Shown one piece after another: positions 15,427-25,700 of a stretch of 64,000 nucleotides of DNA. The stretch covers positions 62,001-126,000 of the forward strand of contig CAVYQF010000006.1 of the NCBI GenBank assembly GCA_963770545.1, given 5' to 3'. The stretch's first letter is position 1. The number at the start of each line of letters is the position of its first letter. The position numbers and the translations under genes were made by a program. Under the pieces are notes generated by a model. That model did no database searches. It saw only the letters and a program-made list of their open reading frames with translations, and had not been told where the DNA came from. The DNA is from RYN-230 sp963770545 (GTDB lineage: Bacteria > Actinomycetota > Actinomycetes > Streptosporangiales > Streptosporangiaceae).

Positions 15427-17142
15427 ATGTCATCTGCCACCCAGGACCGTCCGGCAGCCCGCGCTGACAATCGTTGGCTAGTCCTGGTCGTGGTGGCTGT
15501 GGCCCAGCTGATGGTGGTCCTGGATTCCACCGTCGTGAACATCGCGCTGCCGTCGGCTCAGCGATCGCTGGGGTTCCCGAACAGCGACCGGCAGTGGGTG
15601 GTGACGGCCTACGCCCTGGCCTTCGGCAGCCTGCTGCTGGTGGGCGGCCGGCTCGGCGACATGTACAGCCGCAAGTGGGTCTTCATCACGGGCCTGGTCG
15701 GGTTCGCGCTCTCCTCGGCCCTCGGGGGGGCGGCCACCTCGTTCGAAATGCTGGTGGCGGCCCGGACGCTGCAAGGCGCGTTCGGCGCCATCCTCGCGCC
15801 GTCCGCCCTCGGCACGCTGGTCAGCACCTTCCAGGACCCGCGCGAGCGCGGGCGGGCCTTCGGGGTCTTCGGCTCCGTCGCGGCCGGCGGCGGCGGCGTG
15901 GGCCTGATCCTCGGCGGCGTACTCACCCAGTACCTGTCCTGGCGCTGGACGCTCTACGTCAACCTGGTGTTCGCCGTGATCGCCGTGGCCGGAGCCCTGG
16001 CGTACATGCGCAGCAGCCGGCCCACCAACCCGCCGCGGATGGACTGGCCCGGCGCCGTCCTGGCCTGCGCCGGCCTGTTCCTCATCGTCTTCGGCTTCTC
16101 CCACGCCGAAACCGCCGGCTGGACAGCCACGCTGACCATCGGCTCCCTGATCCTCGGGGTACTGGTCCTCGCCGCGTTCGTTTTCGCCGAGCGGCGGTCC
16201 AGTCACCCGCTGCTGCCACTGCGCGTGATCCTCGACCGCACCCGGGGCGGCTCCTACGTCGCGGTCGGCATCTCGGGGATCGCGATCTTCGGCGTCTTCC
16301 TGTTCCTCACCTACTACCTGCAGGAGGTCAAGGGGTACAGCCCGGTGACCAGCGGGCTGTCCTTCCTGCCGATGATCGGCTGCATCCTGCTCAGCTCCAA
16401 CGTCTCCAGCATCGTGACCCTGCCCCGGTTCGGGCCGCGCGTCCTGATCACCACGGGCATGCTGTGCGGCGTCGCCGCGATGATCTACCTGACCCAGCTC
16501 ACCGTGACCTCCAGCTACCTCGTTGGCATCCTGCCCGCCCTGCTCATCATGGGCCTGGGCTTCGGCATGATCTTCGCCCCGGCCATCAACACCGCCACGG
16601 CCGGCGTATCGCGCCAGGACTCAGGCGTAGCCTCCGCGCTGGTCAACACCATGCAACAAGTCGGCGGATCGATCGGCACGTCCGCGCTGAGCACCATCGC
16701 ACTGACCGCGACGGCCAGCTACTTCGCCGCACACCACACGGCACCGCTGGCGCCCCTGACCGCGGCCACCCACGGCTACACCGTGGCGTTTGCGGTGTCC
16801 GCGGGAATCTTCGGTCTCGGTGTGATCCTCGCAATCACCCTGCTTCCCTCCCGGCAGCGACTGGCAGATCTGCGGGCCGCGGCGGTCAGCGCGGCTGGGC
16901 CGCCCGCACCTGCACCTGCTGCTCCCGCGGCCGCCGCGCCTGCGCCAGCCGCATCCGTGGCTGCCGACTCACCGGTACCGGCTGCCGCGGCGGCTGCCGA
17001 CTCACCGGTACCGGCTGCTGCGGCGCATGCCGCCGCTCCCGCCTTTGGCCCCGGGCCCCAGCTTGAGACGCACGCGATGCAGGCGATTCCGGTAGCCCTG
17101 CTGTGCTGCTCGCCAGTGATCAACCACGCGTCGCTCCCGTGA
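15427..17142 (+). CDS. MFS transporter, DHA2 (EmrB/QacA) family drug exporter
   Basis: A 571-residue proton-driven exporter with 14 predicted membrane helices. Family motifs: 'QLMVVLDSTVVNIALP' in helix 1, 'WVVTAYALAFGSLLLVGGRL' at helix 2 followed by the motif A-like 'GDMYSRK', and the Gly-rich motif C region 'VAAGGGGVGLILGG'. The start is ATG 15427, after AAGGGGCAGGGA; the open frame extends further upstream without support. The cytosolic tail (about residue 480 onward) is Ala/Pro-rich and contains an in-frame 33-bp duplication ('ADSPVPAAAA' twice, 16960-17013). The substrate is unknown; no TetR regulator is adjacent. Confidence 0.9.
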   Translation: MSSATQDRPAARADNRWLVLVVVAVAQLMVVLDSTVVNIALPSAQRSLGFPNSDRQWVVTAYALAFGSLLLVGGRLGDMYSRKWVFITGLVGFALSSALGGAATSFEMLVAARTLQGAFGAILAPSALGTLVSTFQDPRERGRAFGVFGSVAAGGGGVGLILGGVLTQYLSWRWTLYVNLVFAVIAVAGALAYMRSSRPTNPPRMDWPGAVLACAGLFLIVFGFSHAETAGWTATLTIGSLILGVLVLAAFVFAERRSSHPLLPLRVILDRTRGGSYVAVGISGIAIFGVFLFLTYYLQEVKGYSPVTSGLSFLPMIGCILLSSNVSSIVTLPRFGPRVLITTGMLCGVAAMIYLTQLTVTSSYLVGILPALLIMGLGFGMIFAPAINTATAGVSRQDSGVASALVNTMQQVGGSIGTSALSTIALTATASYFAAHHTAPLAPLTAATHGYTVAFAVSAGIFGLGVILAITLLPSRQRLADLRAAAVSAAGPPAPAPAAPAAAAPAPAASVAADSPVPAAAAAADSPVPAAAAHAAAPAFGPGPQLETHAMQAIPVALLCCSPVINHASLP

Positions 17143-17226
17143 GCAGGCTCATCGGGTGATCGCGGACGGGGAAGGGCGTCCGGTAGGGCTTCGGGTCGCC
17201 TGAATGGTCTCTCGGGAGCGTCATTA

Positions 17227-17285
17227 TTCGATAGTAGATTCGAAATTAGGGTGCGGATGGCCGATAGCTTCGATAGTATTGTCGT
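17227..17285 (+). promoter_or_regulatory. AT-rich promoter with repeated TTCGATAGTA upstream of the DUF222 gene
   Basis: TTCGATAGTA occurs at 17227-17236 and 17269-17278 in an unusually AT-rich stretch. TAGTAT at 17274-17279 could be a -10 hexamer placed so that transcription starts at the GTG at 17286, giving a leaderless message. The repeat could also be an operator. Confidence 0.4.
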
Positions 17286-18917
17286 GTGCGTTGGGTCCGG
17301 CCCAGTCGGGGGGTGACCTGGATGTCAGCAGACCGCGACCACGCTCCCGACTGGGAAATGGCTGATTTACCCGCTCCGGAAGAGCCCGACTGGTACGCCG
17401 GCGACGCCCTCGCCACGGACGAGGCGGCCTGGGAAACCCTGGGTCTCCACGACCCGCCCTGGGAAACCCCTGATCTCCACAACCCGCCTGACGAGAGCTC
17501 ACCCCAGGGCGCCCCGTTCGCTGATGGCGGCTGGGCCGATGCGCTGGCACCCGATCCAGTGCTGGCCACGCTGGTCGATCTCGTCCAGCGCGATGGGCTG
17601 GAGAAGCTGGATGATGATCAGCTGACCGGGGTGTTGCAGGCCGCGAACCGGCTGGCCGCCTGGTCGGCGTCGGTCCGGGTGGCGGCGGTGTCCCGGCTGG
17701 CCGCCCGCCGCGAGACCGAAGGGCGCGAGAGCGGGGACTGGCGGCCGTTTGACCATGTCGATGATGAGGTCGCGGTCGCGCTCACCTTGACCCGGCGCAG
17801 CGCCGCCCGGCTGCTAGACCTCGCCCTGAGCCTGGACCGGCTGCCGCTAACCCGCGCCGCGCTGGCGGCTGGGCAGATCGACGAGCGCCGGGCCGAGATC
17901 ATCGCTGAGGAACTCACTGGCCTGGATGATGAGCAGGCCGCAGCGGTCGAAAAGCTGATCATCGGCCGGGCGCCGGAACTGACCAGCGGTCAACTGCGGG
18001 CCCTGGTGCGCCGCGCGGTTCTGTCCGCCGACCCGGAAGCCGCCCGCAAGCGGAAAGAGAAGGCGCTGAAGGATGCCCGGGTAGAGATGTTCCCCGAGGC
18101 TTCCGGCACCGCGGCACTGTCCGGCCGCGACCTGCCCCCCGCCGCCGCGCTGGCCGCCGACAAGCACCTCACCGCCCTGGCCCAGGCCCTCAAAGCCGCC
18201 GGGATCCCCGGCACCCTGGACACCCTGCGCGCCCGGGCCTACCTCCATCTGCTCTCCGGCCAGCCCGCCGGCACCCTCATCCTGCAGACCGCCAGCCCCG
18301 GCCGCCCAGGCCACGACCCACGCCCCGGCCACGACGCAGGACCTGGCAACTCAGCCCCCGACGGCCTGCCTGGGCTACGCGGCTCGGTCACCCTGACCAT
18401 GCCCCTGTCCGCGTGGCTCGGCTGGACCCAGTCCCCCGGCGACGTCCCCGGCTACGGTCCCATCGACGCTGAGGACTCCCGGGCCCTCGCCGACTTGCTC
18501 GCCCAGGGACCCGGCAGCCAGTGGTGCGTCACCCTCACCGACCGCGCCGGACATCCCGTCGCTCACGCCTGCGCCCGCCACGGCCCCCCAGGCCGACCCC
18601 AGCGGCCTGCCACTCCCCGCGAACACCCCGGCACCGACCGACCAGCCGGACCCGACCCGGCGACCACCCCGGCCCCGGACTGGCTGCGCGGCCTGGCGTT
18701 CACCACCGTGCAAACCACCGACTGCACCCACGACCGCCAGTCACGCGGCTACCAGCCGAGTCCATCCCTGCGCCACCTCGTCCAGATCCGCAACCCCACC
18801 TGCACCGGCCCCGGCTGCCGGCGCCCCGCCACCCGCTGCGATCTCGACCATGTGACCCCCTACGACCAAGGCGGGAAAACCTGCGAATGCAACCTCCACC
18901 CCGCCAGCAAGTCATAA
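17286..18917 (+). CDS. DUF222 / HNH endonuclease (13E12 family), truncated inside the HNH motif
   Basis: A 543-residue actinobacterial DUF222 protein. After a variable N-terminus (with a repeated 'DPPWETPDLHNPP'-like stretch) comes the DUF222 helical domain (about 90-420, 'LDDDQLTGVLQAANRLAAWS', 'ALAAGQIDERRAEIIAEELT'). The C-terminal HNH begins normally ('CTGPGCRRPATRCDLDHVTP') but stops at 'CECNLHPASKS'. The usual continuation with Cys-Arg-x-His-His-x-x-Lys is absent, so the last catalytic residues are missing and nuclease activity is doubtful. The truncation point coincides with a 21-bp sequence that recurs at 26112. Start GTG 17286 or ATG 17322. Confidence 0.8.
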   Translation: MRWVRPSRGVTWMSADRDHAPDWEMADLPAPEEPDWYAGDALATDEAAWETLGLHDPPWETPDLHNPPDESSPQGAPFADGGWADALAPDPVLATLVDLVQRDGLEKLDDDQLTGVLQAANRLAAWSASVRVAAVSRLAARRETEGRESGDWRPFDHVDDEVAVALTLTRRSAARLLDLALSLDRLPLTRAALAAGQIDERRAEIIAEELTGLDDEQAAAVEKLIIGRAPELTSGQLRALVRRAVLSADPEAARKRKEKALKDARVEMFPEASGTAALSGRDLPPAAALAADKHLTALAQALKAAGIPGTLDTLRARAYLHLLSGQPAGTLILQTASPGRPGHDPRPGHDAGPGNSAPDGLPGLRGSVTLTMPLSAWLGWTQSPGDVPGYGPIDAEDSRALADLLAQGPGSQWCVTLTDRAGHPVAHACARHGPPGRPQRPATPREHPGTDRPAGPDPATTPAPDWLRGLAFTTVQTTDCTHDRQSRGYQPSPSLRHLVQIRNPTCTGPGCRRPATRCDLDHVTPYDQGGKTCECNLHPASKS

Positions 18918-18927
18918 CCACACACTT
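18907..18927 (+). repeat. left copy of a 21-bp direct repeat flanking the STAND unit
   Basis: The sequence starts GCAAGTCATAAC and ends ACACACTT. The same 21 bp with one C-to-T change occurs at 26112-26132. This copy contains the premature stop of the DUF222/HNH gene. The preceding 40 bp also resemble the bases before the right copy (GGAAA, CCTG, ATGC in the same order). Confidence 0.75.
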
Positions 18928-19127
18928 CGAGTTGGGCTTGCCTGTCACTCTGACCACCAGCTCCCGTCCCGCTGCAGCGTGGCCACGCCGGCTTATGGCA
19001 GTAATCATCCTCTGCGGGTGCGGGGTCCGTCTCGGGCAGGGCGGCTGGCGGGGCTCCATGCTTGCTGTTGCCGCCGAAGCTGGTTGGGAGCATGCTGAGG
19101 CTGACGATAGGTCAGTAAACTTGGGGG

Positions 19128-19658
19128 GTGGCGGGAATGCTGACGGAAGCGTTAACGGCCTTGGCGGCGGCCGGAGGCAAGGCGGTGGTGCAGGCTGCGG
19201 GCACGGATGCCTGGGCCGTTTTCCGTGCCCGGGTCGCGAAGTGGTTTGCCCGGGGGGACTCCGAACGGGAACGTGACGCACTGGAGCGCCTCGACCAGGC
19301 CGCGGCCGCGCTGGCGGCGGCCGGGCCAGCAGAGGTGGAACGGGCACGCGTCGCCCACGAAGCGTCGTGGCAGACCCGGTTTGAGGTCTTGCTCGAGGGC
19401 CTGGACGGCACCGCGCAGCAGCGGGCCGCGGCCGAGTTGCGCGAGCTAGTTGCCGACTTCGCGGCTGACCAGGCGATCGCGACTGGGCAGGGCGCGGTGG
19501 CTATCGCCGGCGACGCCGACATCGACATTCACGCCGAATCCGGGGGTGCAGCGGCTTGGCAGATTGGCAGCGTTCAGATGAGCCAGCAGCCGGGGAATTC
19601 TGCTGAGCCTGCGCGCACGCCAGTGGACCCTCACCAGCCGGGCCGGTCCCGCGGCTGA
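19128..19658 (+). CDS. small helical protein encoded upstream of the STAND ATPase; function unknown
   Basis: A 176-residue protein with no recognised domain. Residues 1-60 are Ala-rich helix with 'AWAVFRARVAKWFARGDSE', residues 60-115 a predicted coiled-coil or helical hairpin ('LDQAAAALAAAGPAEVERAR'), and the end has 'ATGQGAVAIAGDADIDIHAE' then 'AAAWQIGSVQ', a beta-type motif that I recall from small proteins encoded just before large ATPase/TPR genes in actinomycetes. It lies 56 bp before the 2088-residue protein on the same strand. It could be a partner or effector module; that is inference. Start GTG 19128 or ATG 19137. Confidence 0.6.
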   Translation: MAGMLTEALTALAAAGGKAVVQAAGTDAWAVFRARVAKWFARGDSERERDALERLDQAAAALAAAGPAEVERARVAHEASWQTRFEVLLEGLDGTAQQRAAAELRELVADFAADQAIATGQGAVAIAGDADIDIHAESGGAAAWQIGSVQMSQQPGNSAEPARTPVDPHQPGRSRG

Positions 19659-19714
19659 CCGGTTCCGGCATCCCAGATCATCTTTCGCCGCCGGGCCCGG
19701 CGGCCCAGCCGGGG

Positions 19715-22700
19715 GTGCCCGGCATCCTCCCGGGATCCTGGGGCGTTCACGCCACGCACGGGAGCGTGGCCGCATACCAGGTCAACAGCCTCTACATGCT
19801 GCGGCCGCAGGCGGCCGCATGGTCCGCGTACCGCAAGCAGGTGGAACGGATCGCGCCGCCGGAACTGGTCGGCCGGGCGGCGGAGCTGGCGGACCTGGCG
19901 GCGTATTGCACCGAGCCCGGCCGGGGGCCGTATGTGTGGTGGCGGGCCCCGGCGTGGGCAGGCAAGTCGGCGCTAATGTTAACGTTCGTGCTGCACCCCC
20001 CGACCGGGGTGGTGGTGGTGGCGTTCTTCATCACCGCCCGGTTGGGCGCTCAGGACACCCGGGAGGCCTTCACCGAAGTCGTGCTGGAGCAGTTGGCCGG
20101 GCTGCTGGGACAAGACCTGCCCCCCTGGACCGCCGCCACCCGGGACGCTCATCTGCTCGAACTGCTGGAACACGCCGCGAAAGCCTGTACCCGGCAGAAT
20201 GAGCAGCTGATCTTGGTGGTGGATGGACTGGATGAGGATCGCGGCGTAACCACCGGTGAGGATGCACATAGCATCGCTGCGTTGCTGCCCGTCCATCCGC
20301 CGGACGGGATGCGGATCGTGGTCGCCGGGCGGCCCAACCCCCCGATCCCCGACGACGTACCGCCTTGGCACCCGCTGCGTGACCCCGCTATCGTGCGCCC
20401 GCTAGTCCCTTCCAGCTACGCGCAGGACATCAAGAGGCTGGCCCAGAGCGAACTGCGCCGCCTGCTGAACGGCACAACGGCCCAGCAGGATCTGGCCGGG
20501 CTGCTCACCGCCGCGAGGGGCGGGCTCAGCGGCCGCGACCTGGTCCACCTGACCCGCGTGCCCCTCTGGGAGATCGAGGAATTCTTGCACGGGGTGTCCG
20601 GGCGCACCTTCATCCGGCGGGTCAGCCAGTGGCAGCCCGGGACCGCCCCGGAGGTGTACCTGCTGGGTCATGAAGAACTCCAGACCACCGCCCGCACTTA
20701 CTTCGACGGCCCGCGGTTGGCCGACTACCAGGGTCGGCTGCGTGACTGGGCGCAGGACTACCAGGCCCAGGGGTGGCCCGAAGCCACTCCGGAATACCTG
20801 CTGCTCGGCTACTTCCGGATGCTGACCGAAACCGCCGATACCGCCGGCATGGTGGCCTTCGCTACTGACGCCGCCCGGCACGAGCGGATGCTCGACATCA
20901 CCGGTGGGGATGCCGCCGCCCTCAACGAGGTCACCACCACCCTCAGCCTCGTCGCAGCCCAGGACGAGCCTGATCTCAGTGCCGTCCTCAAACTGGCCCG
21001 CCACCGCGACGACCTCAGCGACCGAAACGCCAACATCCCCACCGGCTTGCCCGCCGTCTGGGCCACCCTCGGCCAACACATCCGCGCCGAAGCCCTCGCC
21101 CGCTCGATCACCGACCTGGGCGAGCGGGCGGAGGCGCTGGCGGCGGTGGCGGGGGCGCTGGCCGGGGCTGGTCACGGTGACCAGGCCATGACCGTGGTCG
21201 GCTCGATCACCGATCCGGGCGACCGGGCGGAGGCGCTGGCGGCGGTGGCGGGGGCGCTGGCCGAGGCTGGTCATGGCGACCAGGCCATGACCGTGGCCCG
21301 CTCCATCACCGACCCTGACTGGCGGACGGAGGCGCTGGCGGCGGTGGCGGAGGCGGTGGCCAGGGCCGGCCATGCCGCCCAGGCCATGACCGTGGCCCGC
21401 TCCATCACCGATCCGGGCGACCGGGCGGAGGCGCTGGCGGCGGTGGCGGGGGCGCTGGCCGCGGCTGGTCACGGTGACCAGGCCATGACCGTGGTCGGCT
21501 CGATCACCGATCCCGGCGACCGGGCGGAGGCGCTGGCGGCGGTGGCGGGGGCACTGGCCGAGGCTGGTCATGGCGACCAGGCCATGACCGTGGCCCGCTC
21601 CATCACCGACCCTGACTGGCGGACGGAGGCGCTGGCGGCGGTGGCGGAGGCGCTGGCCAGGGCCGGCCATGCCGCCCAGGCCATGACCGTGGCCCGCTCC
21701 ATCACCGATCCGGGCGACCGGGCGGAGGCGCTGGCGGCGGTGGCGGGGGCGCTGGCCGCGGCTGGTCACAGTGACCAGGCCATGACCGTGGCCGTTCAGG
21801 CTGAGACCGTCGCCCGCTCCCTCACGCACCCCGATCGGCGGGCGGAGGCGCTGGCGGCGGTGGCGGGGGCACTGGCCAGGGCTGGTCATGGTGACCAGGC
21901 CTCTGCCGTGGCGGTTCAGGCTGAGATCGCCGCCCGCTCCCTCACGCACCCCGATCGGCGGGCGGAGGCGCTGGGGGCGGTGGCGGGGGCGCTGGCCAGA
22001 GCTGGCCATGGCGACCAGGCCACAGCCGTGGCCAAGGAGGCCGAGACCGCCGCTGGGTCGATCACCGATCCGTCCCGGCGGGCGAAGGTGCTGGGGGCGG
22101 TGGCGGGGGCGCTGGTCGCGGCTGGCCATGGCGACCAGGCCACAGCCGTGGCCGAGAAGGCCGAGACCGCCGCCGGGTCGATCACCGATCCGTCCCGGCG
22201 GGCGGAGGCGCTGGGAGTTGTGGCGGGGGCGCTGGCCAGGGCTGGTCATGGTGACCAGGCGACGACCGTGGCCTGCTCGATCACCGACGCGGACCGGCGG
22301 GCGGAGGCGCTGGCAGCGGTGGCAGGGGCGCTGGCCAGGGCTGGTCACGGTGACCAGGCCTCTGCCGTGGCCGGGAAGGCCGAGACCGCCGCCCGCTCCC
22401 TCACGCACCCCGATCGGCGGGCGGAGGCGCTGGGAGCGGTGGCGGGGGCGCTGGCCGAGGCTGGTCATGGTGACCAGGCCACAGCCGTGGCCGGGAAGGC
22501 CGAGACCGCCGCTGGGTCGATCACCGATCCGTACTGGCGGGCGAAGGTGCTGGCGTCGGTGGCGCGGGCACTGGCCGAGGCTGGCCATGGCGACCAGGCC
22601 ACAGCCGTGGCCGAGAAGGCCGAGACCGCCGCCGGGTCGATCACCGACCCGGGCGAGCGGGCGCGCGCCCTGGCGGCAGTAGCGGGGGCACTGGCCGAGG

Positions 22701-25700
22701 CTGGTCACGGTGACCAGGCGACGACCGTGGCCTGCTCGATCACCGACGCGGACCGGCGGCCGGAGGCGCTGGCAGCGGTGGCAGGGGCGCTGGCCAGGGC
22801 TGGTCACGGTGACCAGGCCACAGCCGTGGCCGGGAAGGCCGAGACCGCCGCCGGGTCGATCACCGACCCGGGCGAGCGGGCGCGCGTGCTGGCGGCAGTA
22901 GCGGGGGCGCTGGCCGCGGCTGGCCATGGCGACCAGGCCACAGCCGTGGCCGAGAAGGCCGAGACCGCCACCCGCTCCCTCACGCACCCCGATCGGCGGG
23001 CGGAGGCGCTGGGAGCGGTGGCGGGGGCGCTGGCCCGGGCTGGCCATAGCGACCAGGCCACAGCCGTGGCCAAGGAGGCCGAGACCGCCGCTGGGTCGAT
23101 CACCGACCCGGGCGAGCGGGCGAAGGTGCTGGGGGCGGTGGCGGGGGCGGTGGCCGCGGCTGGCCATGGCGACCAGGCCACAGCCGTGGCCGAGAGGGCC
23201 GAGACCGCCGCTGGGTCGATCACCGACCCGGGCGAGCGGGCGAAGGTGCTGGCGGCAGTAGCGGTGGCGCTGGCCAGGGCTGGCCATGGCGACCAGGCCT
23301 CTATCGTGGCCCTTCAGGCCGAGATCGCCACCCGCTCCCTCACACACCCCGATCGGCGGGCGGAGGCGCTGGGAGCGGTGGCGGTGGCGCTGGCCAGGGC
23401 TGGCCTTGGCGACCAGGCCTCTACCGTGGCCGTTCAGGCCGAGACTGCCGCCGGGTCGATCACCGATCCGTACTGCCGGACGGAGGTGCTGGCGTCGGTG
23501 GCGCGGGCGCTGGCCGCGGCTGGCCATGGCGACCAGGCCTCTATCGTGGCCGTTCAGGCCAAGACTGCCGCCGGGTCGATCACCGACCCGGGCGAGCGGG
23601 CGCGGGTGCTGGCGTCGGTGGCGGGGGCGCTGGCCGCGGCTGGCCTTGGCGACCAGGCCACAGCCGTGGCCGGGAAGGCCGAGACCGCCGCCGGGTCGAT
23701 CACCGACCCGGGCGAGCGGGCGCGCGCCCTGGCGGCAGTAGCGGGGGCACTGGCCGAGGCTGGCCATGGCGACCAGGCGACGACCGTGGCCTGCTCGATC
23801 ACCGACCCGGGCGAGCGGGCGCGCGTGCTGGCGTCGGTGGCGCGGGCGCTGGCCGCGGCTGGCCATGGCGACCAGGCCACAGCCGTGGCCGGGAAGGCCG
23901 AGACCGCCGCCGGGTCGATCACCGACCCGGACCGGCGGGTGCGGGTGCTGGCGTCGGTGGCGCGGGCGCTGGCCGCGGCTGGCCATAGCGACGAGGCCAC
24001 AGCCGTGGCGGTTCAGGCCGAGACCGCCGCCCACTCCCTCACGCACCCCGATCGGCGGGCGGAGGCGCTGGCGGCGGTGGCGGGGGCACTGGCCCTGGCT
24101 GGCCATGCCGACCAGGCCACGACCGTGGCGGTTCAGGCTGAGACTGCCGCCGGGTCGATCACCGACCCGGGCGAGCGGGCGAAGGTGCTGGCGGCGGTGG
24201 CGGGAGCCCTGGCCGCGGCTGGCCATGGCGACCAGGCCACAGCCGTGGCCGAAAAGGCCGAGACCGCCGTCGGGTCGATCACCGACCCGGGCGAGCGGGC
24301 GGAGGTGCTGGCGGCGGTAGCGGGAGCCCTGGCCGCGGCTGGCCATGCCGACCAGGCCACGACCGTGGCCCGCTCGATCACCAACCCGGGCGAGCGGGCG
24401 GAGGTGCTGGCGGCGGTAGCGGGAACCCTGGCCGCGGCTGGCCATGCCGACCAGGCCACGACCGTGGCCCACTCGATCACCAACCCGGGCGAGCGGGCGG
24501 AGGTGCTGGCGGCGGTAGCGGGAACCCTGGCCGCGGCTGGCCATGCCGACCAGGCCACGACCGTGGCCCACTCGATCACCAACCCGGGCGAGCGGGCGGA
24601 GGTGCTGGCGGCGGTAGCGGGAACCCTGGCCGCGGCTGGCCATGCCGACCAGGCCACGACCGTGGCCCGCTCGATCACCAACCCGGGCGAGCGGGCGGAG
24701 GTGCTGGCGGCGGTAGCGGGAACCCTGGCCGCGGCTGGCCATGCCGACCAGGCCACGACCGTGGCCGTTCAGGCCGAGACCGCCGCCGGGTCGATCACGC
24801 ACCCCCATCGGCGGGCGCGGGTGCTGGGGGCGGTGGCGGGGGCACTGGCCCGGGCTGGCCATGGCGACCAGGCCACAGCCGTGGCCGTTCAGGCCGAGAC
24901 CGCCGCCCGCTCGATTACCAACCCCTACTGGCGGGCGGAGGTGCTGGCGTCGGTGGCGCGGGCACTGGCCGCGGCTGGCCATGGCGACCAGGCCTCTATC
25001 GTGGCCGTTCAGGCCGAGACCGCCGCGGGGTCGATCACCGACCCGTACTGGCGGGCGGAGGTGCTGGCGTCGGTGGCGCGGGCACTGGCCGCGGCTGGCC
25101 ATGCCGATCAGGCCTCCACCATGGCCCGCTCGATCACCGACCAGTACTGGCGGGCGCGGGTGCTGGTGGCGGTGGCGGGGGCCCTGGCCCGGGCTGGCCA
25201 TGCCGATCAGGCCACGACCGTGGCCCGCTCGATCACCGACCCTGACTGGCGGGCGGAAGCGCTGGCGTCGGTGGCAGGGGCGCTGGCCCGGGCTGGCCAT
25301 GCCGATCAGGCCTCCACCATGGCCCGCTCGATCACCGATCCGTACTGGCGGGCGGAGGTGCTGGCGTCGGTGGCGGGGGCGCTGGCCGCGGCTGGTCATG
25401 GCGACCAGGCCACAACCGTGGCCGTTCAGGCCCAGACCGCCGCCGGGTCGATCTCCGACCCATACCGGCGGGCGCGGGCGCTGGCGGCAGTGGCGGGGCC
25501 GCTGGCCCTGGCTGGCCATGCCGACCAAGCCACGACCGTTGCCCGCTCGATCACCGAACCGGACTGGCGCGCGGAGGCACTGGTGGCAGTGGCGGAGGCG
25601 CTGGCCCGGGCCGGTCATGGCGACCAGGCCTCTATCGTTGCGGTTCAGGCCGAGACCGCCGCCGGGTCGATCACCGACCCATACCGGCGGGCGCGGGCGC

